Made by a program: the position numbers and the translations under genes | Shown here: positions 1 to 5,477 of the stretch, piece after piece | How positions within the stretch are numbered: the stretch's first letter is position 1 | How the letters are laid out: each line of letters starts with the position of its first letter | Notes under the pieces: model-generated | Told to the model about the DNA's origin: nothing | What the model saw: the letters and a program-made list of their open reading frames with translations, nothing else | Databases searched by the model: none | From: Candidatus Mesolinea sp. | Lineage (GTDB): Bacteria > Chloroflexota > Anaerolineae > Anaerolineales > Anaerolineaceae | DNA length: 7,532 bases | Assembly: GCA_003499715.1 (NCBI GenBank) | Contig: DNSH01000027.1 | Location: 1 to 7,532, forward strand | Direction of reading: 5' to 3'

Positions 1-221
1 ATGACGCGCAAGTTTTCTTGAGGCATAAAATCCTTCTAAAATGGTATATTTGTTCTAATTAACGAGTGCAACTAATTATTATAAAGCCAAACAATACGCC
101 AAAGGACGATTAGGCTGGACAAAAGACGTCGTGAGCGGCAGGTCATACAAACCTGTGGGGAACTGTTGAAGCAGATCTGCTAATGAGTAAAATTAATCAC
201 CTATTATCAAGGAGAATTTTT
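1..221. other. Intergenic / leader region with small palindromes, no gene recognised
   Basis: No convincing reading frame is present here. Frame 1 is open only to a TGA at 19-21, which could be the tail of a gene outside the window. The right half holds several self-complementary pieces: GACGTC at 125-130, a 5-bp hairpin CAGGT/ACCTG (139-143 with 151-155, seven-base loop) and a perfect 12-base palindrome AGCAGATCTGCT at 170-181. The region lies directly upstream of the gene starting at 222, so it may be a structured 5' leader. I compared it by eye with the cores of common riboswitches (TPP, SAM-I, cobalamin, c-di-GMP, THF, ZTP) and found no match. AT-rich sequence around 71-86 could hold a -10 element, but I could not pair it with a -35 at normal spacing. 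Confidence 0.5.
209..214 (+). promoter_or_regulatory. Shine-Dalgarno site that fixes the start at 222
   Basis: AAGGAG lies seven bases before the ATG at 222. The in-frame ATG at 183 has no purine-rich site in front of it; a 12-base palindrome ends two bases before it. The 222 start is therefore preferred, and the 13 codons from 183 to 221 are probably untranslated leader. Confidence 0.85.
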
Positions 222-743
222 ATGAATGATCGTTCGCTTAAACCTATCTTACAGAAGCTATTAGCCTTTTGGCTCGCCTTTATCGCCTTGCATTTTGCTT
301 ATGATTTCTTTCCATCTCCGCTATTGGCTGTTTTTTCTGGCACCAGTGAAGCTGTTGCACAGCACATCAAAATGTCCTACTTTGCTTATACCTTTGTGAG
401 CCTGGTGGAATATCTCGTTCGTCGAGTTCAACCTGAGCAGCGGCTGCAGTTTTTAGATTCACGCCTGCTTTCGGTTTGGATTGTCAGCTTAGCAACTTTC
501 CTCTGGTATATCGTGCCCGCCATCACTGGGACGGGGATGCCAACTGAGGGGCTGGAAGTGCTATATGCCAACGTTACCTTGCTGCTTGTTGGGTTTGGCA
601 CGTTGCTTATCGAACGCGATCTGAGCGGTATAAAGCTCTCCAAATCTGGAAGGACTGCTTTGATTATCTTCTACGTCTTGCTGGGAGTAATCCTGGTTAT
701 TAGCAGCTTTCGCGTTCCTTGGGGTGGCTTCTGGGAGATGTAG
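222..743 (+). CDS. Small integral membrane protein, DUF6512-like
   Basis: The product is 173 residues from the ATG at 222, chosen for its strong ribosome-binding site; an in-frame ATG at 183 would give 186 residues. It is hydrophobic, with about five membrane helices (roughly residues 11-30, 50-66, 83-102, 112-130 and 145-162). It has no signal peptidase site and almost no soluble domain. The stretch LHFAYDFF (23-30), followed by SEAVAQHIKM (42-51), resembles the DUF6512 family, whose members carry LHF-Y and a motif like ESVWEHLK at the same spacing and have a similar length. The family has no established function that I know of. The conserved acidic, His and Lys residues at the start of helix 2 would be natural functional residues, but this is inference. 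The gene stands alone and converges on proC. The family call is from recalled motif similarity. Confidence 0.7.
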   Translation: MNDRSLKPILQKLLAFWLAFIALHFAYDFFPSPLLAVFSGTSEAVAQHIKMSYFAYTFVSLVEYLVRRVQPEQRLQFLDSRLLSVWIVSLATFLWYIVPAITGTGMPTEGLEVLYANVTLLLVGFGTLLIERDLSGIKLSKSGRTALIIFYVLLGVILVISSFRVPWGGFWEM

Positions 744-761
744 ACAGTCTGCTTATCTAGT

Positions 762-807
762 TTGCACGCAATTGGTCAGGATTTTTACCCTGTTCAAATG
801 CGTGCAA
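762..807. repeat. Inverted repeat, 9-bp stem, between convergent genes
   Basis: TTGCACGCA (762-770) is perfectly complementary to TGCGTGCAA (799-807). Inside it a second short stem, CAGG/CCTG (777-780 with 789-792), can form around an eight-base loop, giving a two-tier hairpin. It lies 18 bases past the stop of the membrane protein and about 60 bases past the end of proC on the other strand. A terminator is the simplest idea. However, the only T run on the plus strand starts about 11 bases beyond the stem, and none follows on the minus strand, so a canonical intrinsic terminator is not supported. Confidence 0.5.
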
Positions 808-869
808 GATTAGCATTGTTTTTCTGGCTGAGGGGTTCTCCGGAAATCAGATTCTTCCGTGAATATCCA

Positions 870-1709
870 CTATTCTTCTAATGTTTGCTTGCTAATACCC
901 TTGCCCAACTCAATACCACGCTGGTAAGCCGCCCATATCGCACGTGAAATCGCCGTGCGAAAACCAGCTTTCTCGAGGTAGTACAACGCTTCCGCGGAGG
1001 TACCTCCGGGCGAGGTGACATCATCCCGCAATTCCGCAGGATGCCCATGGCTCTGCACGTAAAACTCTGTACTTCCACGCAAGGTTTGCACCACCAGCTG
1101 CTCCGCGATGCGCCGCGGGAAGCCCATGTGGACGCCAGCATCGATCATCGCTTCCATAAATAAGAACACATAAGCTGGTCCGGTGCCTGAGAGCGCTGTA
1201 GCCATATCCAAATAGGCTTCATCAGCCACAAAAATCTCCTCACCAAGGGTGCGCATAATTTGAGCGGCTGTTTGCTGTTGCGCCTCATCGACATCTGCAG
1301 CTTTGGTCCATACCGTGATTCCTAAACCGATGCGGGCAGGCGTATTGGGCATGGCGCGCACGATGCAGCGCGTAGCTAACTTCTGTTCCAGCACGGAAAT
1401 TGGCACGCCGGCGAGGATGGAAATCACCAGTGTCCCTGAGGATATATTGCCTTTTAAGGTTTGGGTGGCTTCATCCAGACGCTGAGGTTTCACTGCTAGG
1501 ATAATGATATCTGCGTAATTGCTTGCAGCTTGATTATCGGAAAATGTGCGCACACCAAGCTCTGAAGCCAGCTGGTTTAACCGGTCTGCGTTTGGACCAG
1601 CCAAGGCTATCTGCTCGGGCGGCAGGTTTCCGGTGCGGATCAGGCTTAATGCGAGGGTTTTTCCCATCACACCTGGGCCGATAATCGCGATGTTCTTTTC
1701 TTGCAGCAT
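870..1709 (-). CDS. proC: Pyrroline-5-carboxylate reductase
   Basis: This cytoplasmic enzyme makes the last step of proline synthesis, reducing 1-pyrroline-5-carboxylate to L-proline with NAD(P)H. The 279 residues match the usual family length. The N-terminal Rossmann fold shows the dinucleotide-binding G-x-G-x-x-G (G11, G13, G16), followed by AVKP (72-75) and MPNTPA (120-125). The C-terminal helical dimerisation domain has SGTGPAYVF (174-182) and the family signature LRDDVTSPGGTSAEAL (227-242), which forms the substrate pocket in known structures. The start is supported by AGGAGG (1715-1720 on the plus strand) five bases before the ATG. No glutamate kinase or glutamyl-phosphate reductase gene is nearby, so the pathway is dispersed. 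It reads in the same direction as the two upstream membrane genes but is separated from them by 144 bases that hold an inverted repeat, so it is probably transcribed separately. Confidence 0.97.
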   Translation of the reverse strand: MLQEKNIAIIGPGVMGKTLALSLIRTGNLPPEQIALAGPNADRLNQLASELGVRTFSDNQAASNYADIIILAVKPQRLDEATQTLKGNISSGTLVISILAGVPISVLEQKLATRCIVRAMPNTPARIGLGITVWTKAADVDEAQQQTAAQIMRTLGEEIFVADEAYLDMATALSGTGPAYVFLFMEAMIDAGVHMGFPRRIAEQLVVQTLRGSTEFYVQSHGHPAELRDDVTSPGGTSAEALYYLEKAGFRTAISRAIWAAYQRGIELGKGISKQTLEE

Positions 1710-1802
1710 TAAAACCTCCTATGATTGCACGCTTTTACTGGAATTGGATTCCGCAGGATGCTGACAACAATTCATTGAGGTTTACCTTAGGCATCTTATC
1801 AG

Positions 1803-1831
1803 CACTAATCATAGGGTACCACAAATTAGTG
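1803..1831. repeat. Nested dyad upstream of proC (candidate operator)
   Basis: CACTAAT (1803-1809) and ATTAGTG (1825-1831) form a perfect 7-bp inverted repeat. Its centre nearly coincides with a GGTACC palindrome at 1815-1820. It sits in the 144-base gap between the end of the YdjM-like gene and the start of proC, about 95-120 bases before the proC start. No T run follows on the minus strand, so it is not an obvious terminator. The symmetric, spaced layout would suit a dimeric regulator, but this is a guess. Confidence 0.35.
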
Positions 1832-1853
1832 ATTTATTGGGGAAAAATTAATT

Positions 1854-2363
1854 TTACTTTTCCGAATGATGTTTATAGAAAGCTTCCACGCCACGCGTAA
1901 CAAAATAGACCAGCAAGCCTGCCAATCCGCTAAGGATGCAGAAGGCAGTCATGCCCTGGCTAGTAAAAACGTCTATTCGCGTGCCTTGCACAAATGGCCA
2001 AAACGGGCTCATATCCGGGTAGATTAGCCCATCCAGGAGCACGTGGCTCAGTCCGCCGACCAAGCCGCTCCACCAAGCAGTCTTCCAACTGATATGCACG
2101 CGTGGCTTTTCTTTCTTCCGGAATAGATTGAGCAACCCTTCTGCGATAGGTTTACCCGAGGCTGCCGCGGCTGCGCCAAGCACTGAGCCACCAATGAAGG
2201 TGTGCGTCACGCCGTGGGTTTGACCTTCGTGAGTAAGGACAACTACGAGTGGTTGCAGGTCGACCAGAATTTGCGCCCAGCCGAAGATGACCAGGCTAAA
2301 CCTCTCCTGAGCTACGGCTTTGACTGCCATGCCTGGGCCCATGTGCAAAGGTGTGAAAGGCAT
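1854..2363 (-). CDS. YdjM/DUF457-like membrane-bound putative metal-dependent hydrolase
   Basis: The product is 169 residues with about three to four membrane helices (roughly 21-44, perhaps 56-69, 96-113 and 134-157). The conserved polar residues fit the broad YdjM/DUF457/DUF4184 class of membrane proteins called putative metal-dependent hydrolases: H7 in the N-terminal PFTPLHMGPG, D35, the HGVTHT cluster (H50, H54), and SHVLLDGLIYPDMSPFWPF (106-124) with H107, D111 and D117. The His/Asp pattern within or near helices suggests a metal site at the membrane, but no substrate is known to me and activity is unproven. The ATG at 2363 has only a weak upstream purine patch (CGGAA). The gene starts 29 bases after the flippase-like gene stops, so translational coupling within an operon is likely. 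The N-terminal MPFTPLH is typical of these proteins and supports the start. Confidence 0.75.
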   Translation of the reverse strand: MPFTPLHMGPGMAVKAVAQERFSLVIFGWAQILVDLQPLVVVLTHEGQTHGVTHTFIGGSVLGAAAAASGKPIAEGLLNLFRKKEKPRVHISWKTAWWSGLVGGLSHVLLDGLIYPDMSPFWPFVQGTRIDVFTSQGMTAFCILSGLAGLLVYFVTRGVEAFYKHHSEK

Positions 2364-2371
2364 GAGAATTC

Positions 2372-2386
2372 CGCTATTAGATAGCG
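2372..2386 (-). repeat. Small hairpin at the junction of two membrane-protein genes
   Basis: CGCTAT (2372-2377) and ATAGCG (2381-2386) pair perfectly around a three-base loop. The hairpin fills most of the 29-base gap between the stop at 2393-2395 and the ATG at 2363. It has no T run and lies just before the weak ribosome-binding region of the downstream gene, so it could modulate translation coupling or mRNA processing. It may also be chance. Confidence 0.4.
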
Positions 2387-2392
2387 AACCGC

Positions 2393-3490
2393 TTAAAGTG
2401 TTTCGTCATGCGGATCGCCTGGGTTAGCTGGGCTCAGTTGTGCTATAAAAGGCTCTTCCGGAGCAATAGCGGGTTGGTTGTGGTTGAGGTAACCCATGGC
2501 GGCGAATCCGAGCAAAGTGGGCAGCCAGAAGGAGAACAATCGGTAAACAAGGATAACGACGACGCTGATTTGTGAAGGCACGCCTAAACTGGTTTGAATG
2601 GCTGCCATGGTAGCTTCCACCACACCAATGCCTCCAGGGAAGATGAAAGCTATCTTTGCGAGCAGATAGGGCAATCCATAGCTAGCAAAAAGCACGCCAA
2701 TTTTTATATTGTAACCAGCCGCTATAAATATGAGATACATGGCTAAGAGGTCAAAAAGTGTGTAAAAGAAAGCGCCCAAAAAAGGCTTTTTCCAGTTGCC
2801 CCGCCCCATTTCCTTCCAAGAAAAGATAAGGTTATCAAGCATTTCTTGCGTCTTTTGTGGATCGTAAGGTTTTTTACGCCATTTATTCCAATGCCAGAGC
2901 GCCCAGTTGATAACTTTATAAGTGAACTTCGGAAAGACCACTACGAGCAGTGAGCCAAAGGTTATGAGCATTAATACGAAAAGGAAAATAACGTATTGAA
3001 TAAGCTGACCGTTGGTGAGCTGCCCGATGATGCCTAAGTACACCAGCCCGAAAATGGCGATGAGCGCAATGGACATATTCAATAGCATCGAAGGGAGCAG
3101 CCCAGAAATTGTGGCGGTGCCATTATCCCCTGTTTCGCGCTTTACCGAGCTGAAAATTGAGCCCGCCAAGGTAACCCAACCGCCAGCTACCAGTCCAACG
3201 CTGGTCGCCGACATAACGATCAGTGTGGACTTTGGCACCGAGAGTTTCTGCTTGCGGCTTGCCACGATGGCGTGGATGCAATATCCATAGCTGAGGTAGC
3301 TAATAACTTCAGATAGCACAGCTAGCCCTACTGCCCACCAGGTCATCGTCTTGACAACGGACCAAGCCTCCGTAAAATTGGAGATCTGCGGGAGCAGCAG
3401 ATTGACCGCTAGCCCCAACACAATCAGGATGATTACGAACCGCCAAGTCTTCTTCTTGGTTGGAGGCGTTTGTTCTTCGAGGTTTGTCAT
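2393..3490 (-). CDS. UPF0104/YbhN-type flippase-like integral membrane protein (LPG-synthase TM-region family)
   Basis: The 365-residue protein has about eight hydrophobic segments: roughly 17-33, 49-77, 86-113, 128-156, 163-187, 233-260, 263-300 and 308-335. A basic loop follows helix 5 (about 188-235), and a Pro/Glu-rich tail of about 30 residues ends the protein. The family hallmark is PGGIGVVEA (285-293) in the seventh segment, followed by the helix with YRLFSFWLP (316-324). This matches COG0392/UPF0104, the membrane region shared with lysylphosphatidylglycerol synthase MprF; family members are thought to move or modify lipids. The catalytic aminoacyl-transferase domain of MprF is absent, so the protein is not itself an LPG synthase. 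Its lipid substrate cannot be read from sequence. The start follows AAAGGA with short spacing. It probably forms an operon with the YdjM-like gene 29 bases downstream, and it diverges from the YjbQ gene. Confidence 0.88.
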   Translation of the reverse strand: MTNLEEQTPPTKKKTWRFVIILIVLGLAVNLLLPQISNFTEAWSVVKTMTWWAVGLAVLSEVISYLSYGYCIHAIVASRKQKLSVPKSTLIVMSATSVGLVAGGWVTLAGSIFSSVKRETGDNGTATISGLLPSMLLNMSIALIAIFGLVYLGIIGQLTNGQLIQYVIFLFVLMLITFGSLLVVVFPKFTYKVINWALWHWNKWRKKPYDPQKTQEMLDNLIFSWKEMGRGNWKKPFLGAFFYTLFDLLAMYLIFIAAGYNIKIGVLFASYGLPYLLAKIAFIFPGGIGVVEATMAAIQTSLGVPSQISVVVILVYRLFSFWLPTLLGFAAMGYLNHNQPAIAPEEPFIAQLSPANPGDPHDETL

Positions 3491-3519
3491 AGTCCTTTAT
3501 AGATCAAGCTTTGTCCCTA

Positions 3520-3525
3520 AGTATA
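3520..3525 (-). promoter_or_regulatory. Possible -10 box for the flippase-like operon
   Basis: Read on the minus strand this is TATACT, 29 bases before the ATG at 3490 and close to the TATAAT consensus. No good -35 hexamer is found 16-18 bases further upstream (minus strand), so the call rests on one element only. The rest of the 216-base divergent gap (3491-3706) shows only a weak plus-strand pair for the YjbQ gene, TTGCAA at 3639-3644 and TAAAAT at 3665-3670, with an over-long 20-base spacer. Confidence 0.25.
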
Positions 3526-3706
3526 CTTTATTCCGCTCACCATCATCGGGGGGAGGGTTTCTCCGGCTGGTTAAGGGCTGGCTAACCGCTGATAAACTTG
3601 CAGGTTCGTCAGGCGAGATTGTAACACACAGAAAAACGTTGCAAACAAAGGTGTTTCTCTCAGGTAAAATATAAAAAGAAGTCTTCAATGAACGGAGAAG
3701 CAAATT

Positions 3707-4126
3707 ATGAAGAGTTATCGCAAAGAAATCATAATGTACCTACCCACGCGGAGGGGGTTTGTCAATATCACGCCACAGGTGGAGCAAGCAGTGCGGGAAA
3801 GTGGCATTCAAGAAGGCTTAGTGTTGGTGAACCCGATGCACATTACTGCTTCAGCATTCATTAATGATGATGAAAAAGGGCTGCATCATGATTACGAGGT
3901 TTGGTTGGAACGTATTGCTCCCCATGCACCCACCAGCCAATATGAGCACAACCGCACGGGTGAAGATAATGCTGATGCACATATCAAGCGCCAGATTATG
4001 GGCAGGGAAGTCGTCGTAGCGCTCACCGCTGGCAAACTCGACTTCGGTACCTGGGAGCAAATTTTTTATGGCGAGTTTGACGGCAAGCGCCGCAAACGCG
4101 TATTGATCAAGATAATTGGCGAATAA
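3707..4126 (+). CDS. yjbQ: YjbQ / UPF0047 family protein (secondary thiamine-phosphate synthase type)
   Basis: At 139 residues the product has the normal length of this small single-domain cytoplasmic family. Matching sequence runs from [12 protein letters not shown] (18-29) through NPMHITAS (42-49), [12 protein letters not shown] (81-92) and [17 protein letters not shown] (98-114) to [11 protein letters not shown] (116-126). H45, H81 and H92 and the acidic GED-ND cluster are the conserved candidate metal or active-site residues. Members are annotated as secondary thiamine-phosphate synthases because E. coli YjbQ shows weak activity of that kind; the true physiological role is unsettled. The start at 3707 has GGAG (3694-3697) nine bases upstream; the internal Met10 lacks such a site. 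No thiamine genes are nearby, and no thiamine riboswitch is visible in the upstream 216 bases. It lies 174 bases before sod on the same strand with no clear terminator between them, so some read-through is possible. Confidence 0.93.
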   Translation: MKSYRKEIIMYLPTRRGFVNITPQVEQAVRESGIQEGLVLVNPMHITASAFINDDEKGLHHDYEVWLERIAPHAPTSQYEHNRTGEDNADAHIKRQIMGREVVVALTAGKLDFGTWEQIFYGEFDGKRRKRVLIKIIGE

Positions 4127-4160
4127 ACGCTAAAAAACAGGCTAACAGCCGCCTAAATGC

Positions 4161-4189
4161 GACAAATCTTGTATAATAAAGGCTATAAT
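4161..4189 (+). promoter_or_regulatory. Likely sod promoter with perfect -10 box
   Basis: TATAAT at 4184-4189 is a perfect -10 hexamer. Seventeen bases upstream lies GACAAA (4161-4166); alternatively GCGACA (4159-4164) gives a better -35 match with a 19-base spacer. A second perfect TATAAT sits 12 bases further upstream at 4172-4177, but it has no plausible -35. Transcription would start near 4196, leaving an untranslated leader of about 105 bases that contains the hairpin at 4204-4249. Confidence 0.6.
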
Positions 4190-4203
4190 AGATGTTGTAA
4201 AAC

Positions 4204-4249
4204 GAGCACTTTGCTTGAAGCAAATAACAAATCCTCAAGCATCGTGCTC
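4204..4249 (+). promoter_or_regulatory. Long hairpin in the sod 5' leader
   Basis: GAGCAC (4204-4209) pairs with GTGCTC (4244-4249). After a 2x2 internal loop, TGCTTGA (4212-4218) pairs with TCAAGCA (4235-4241). This gives 13 base pairs and a 16-base A-rich loop (4219-4234). No T run follows, so it is not an intrinsic terminator. It lies just after the predicted transcription start and about 50 bases before the sod start codon, where it could stabilise the mRNA 5' end or bind a regulator. It matches no riboswitch core that I recognise. Confidence 0.6.
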
Positions 4250-4300
4250 AGAATTGAATGACCCCGCAATGGGAGATTAGTTTAAAGAAAAGAGGAAAAC

Positions 4301-4918
4301 ATGAACATTGCAATTTCAACCATAACCCCTGTTGAATTACCCAAACTTCCTTATGCAGAAAATGCCCTTGAACCGGTTATTTCTGCAAACACCCTCAGTT
4401 TCCATTATGGCAAGCATCACAAGACCTATATCGATAATACCCTCAAACTGATTTCCGGCACCGAGCTGGAAGGCAAACCGCTGGAGGAAATTGTGGCTGC
4501 AGCCCAAAAAGATGGCAAAACAGGCTTGTTCAATAATGCCGCCCAGGCATGGAACCACGATTTCTATTGGATGAGCTTGGCTCCGGCAGGCTCTGTCGCC
4601 ATTCCCACTGAGTTAAAGTCCATGATCGAAGCCGGCTTTAGCTCTGTGGACGAATTCAAGAAGCAGTTCACCACGGTTGCCGTTGGTCAGTTTGGCAGCG
4701 GCTGGGCTTGGCTGGTGCTGGATGGCGGCAAGCTTGCTATTGTGACCACCAGTAACGCCGGCGTGCCTTGGTTAGATGGCAAGAAGCCACTCTTCACCGT
4801 GGACGTGTGGGAACACGCCTATTACCTGGACTATCAAAACCGCCGCCAGGCTTATGTTGAAGCTGTCCTGGATAAACTAATTAACTGGGATTTTGCCTTG
4901 CAAAACGCAAAGGCATAA
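4301..4918 (+). CDS. sodB: Superoxide dismutase, Fe-type
   Basis: The enzyme converts superoxide to hydrogen peroxide and oxygen. The 205-residue protein has the standard two-domain Fe/Mn fold and no signal peptide, so it is cytoplasmic. The N-terminal helical hairpin carries HYGKHHKTY (35-43) and AAQAWNHDFYW (80-90); the C-terminal domain has FGSGWAWLV (131-139) and DVWEHAYYLDYQNRR (168-182). By alignment with E. coli SodB the metal ligands are H35, H86, D168 and H172, all present. Q82 in the AAQ-x-WNH motif is the glutamine typical of the iron form; Mn enzymes usually have Gly there. Metal use still needs assay, since cambialistic forms exist. The N-terminus is about 9 residues longer than E. 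coli SodB. GAGG (4292-4295) precedes the ATG by five bases. The gene has its own promoter and leader hairpin and ends at a strong terminator, so it is probably mainly monocistronic. Confidence 0.96.
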   Translation: MNIAISTITPVELPKLPYAENALEPVISANTLSFHYGKHHKTYIDNTLKLISGTELEGKPLEEIVAAAQKDGKTGLFNNAAQAWNHDFYWMSLAPAGSVAIPTELKSMIEAGFSSVDEFKKQFTTVAVGQFGSGWAWLVLDGGKLAIVTTSNAGVPWLDGKKPLFTVDVWEHAYYLDYQNRRQAYVEAVLDKLINWDFALQNAKA

Positions 4919-4938
4919 CGTTCGAAGAAGCAAAGCTA

Positions 4939-4978
4939 AAAAAATGCCGTGGAATTCAAATTATCCACGGCATTTTTT
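4939..4978. terminator. Bidirectional intrinsic terminator between sod and the PPOX gene
   Basis: TGCCGTGGA (4945-4953) pairs with TCCACGGCA (4964-4972) around a ten-base loop. The stem is extended by an A run on the left (4938-4944) and a T run on the right (4973-4978), giving up to 15 pairs. Either strand therefore has a GC-rich stem followed by U residues. It terminates sod rightwards and the PPOX gene leftwards; the latter's stop codon lies only three bases beyond the stem. Confidence 0.95.
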
Positions 4979-4980
4979 AT

Positions 4981-5418
4981 TTACCAACTCCAGGTGTAAA
5001 CCTTGGCCGGCGTGAGCTTTATCAATGCGTTGAGTGGGTCATGGATCCAATCCTGATAAGTCGGCTCAGAAACATGGTCAGCCCCAACGTAACGGCTGTA
5101 AATCCAGGTGAACTGGCGCTGCAACAATTCAGCAGGGGCATGCAGAAGCTCAGCTTTGCCTTCCAAGATTACCGCTTGCGTTTTGCCATCCGCTGAAACT
5201 TCATCGATTGCCACGCTGATCAAAGGGTTTTCTTGCAAGTCTTTGACCTTACGCGTATCCGTGTAGGCACTAATCCACAATGTGTTGCCATCCCAGGCAT
5301 ACCAAACTGGAACAACATGCGGCTGACCGTCTTTATTGGCGGTAGCCATGCGGGCAATGCGAGGCTCTGCTAAAAAGGTATTGACAAAGTCGCGTTTCTC
5401 TGGAGGTAACCCTTCCAT
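4981..5418 (-). CDS. PPOX-fold flavin/F420-type protein (pyridoxamine 5'-phosphate oxidase family)
   Basis: The 145-residue protein has the split beta-barrel of the pyridoxamine-phosphate-oxidase-like superfamily. The strand pattern is visible in RIARMATANKDGQPHVVPVWY (20-40) and NTLWISAYTDTRKVKDLQENP (45-65), where R56, K57 and K59 and the NP turn sit at the usual cofactor-phosphate position. The C-terminal PAKVYTW is common in the general-stress and F420-binding (Rv1155-like) branches. It is shorter than true PdxH and lacks an obvious PdxH C-terminus, so pyridoxal synthesis is unlikely. Whether it binds FMN, F420 or haem, and its substrate, cannot be decided. The ribosome-binding site is modest (AAGGCGAG before ATAAA-like spacing). 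It starts 59 bases after the inositol synthase stop, so it may be the second gene of that transcript, although a weak CATAAT -10-like box lies in the gap. Confidence 0.85.
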   Translation of the reverse strand: MEGLPPEKRDFVNTFLAEPRIARMATANKDGQPHVVPVWYAWDGNTLWISAYTDTRKVKDLQENPLISVAIDEVSADGKTQAVILEGKAELLHAPAELLQRQFTWIYSRYVGADHVSEPTYQDWIHDPLNALIKLTPAKVYTWSW

Positions 5419-5477
5419 TTAAAACTCGCCTTTTCTTCTATGTGTTCCTGCCGGTTATTTCTATTATGGTAGGGGGT

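Noticed and set aside
183..221. The longer start of the DUF6512-like protein at 183
   Set aside because: No ribosome-binding site precedes it, while AAGGAG is ideally placed for the ATG at 222.
3497..3703. A 68-codon minus-strand reading frame filling the divergent gap between the flippase-like and yjbQ genes
   Set aside because: It has no recognisable domain and covers the expected promoters of both flanking genes.
4127..4160. A GGC/GCC mini-hairpin after yjbQ as a terminator
   Set aside because: The stem is three to four pairs and no T run follows.
4258..4335. A short ATG frame (about 25 codons) overlapping the sod start, possibly a leader peptide
   Set aside because: There is no Shine-Dalgarno site before it, and its overlap with the sod ribosome-binding site makes it unlikely to be translated.
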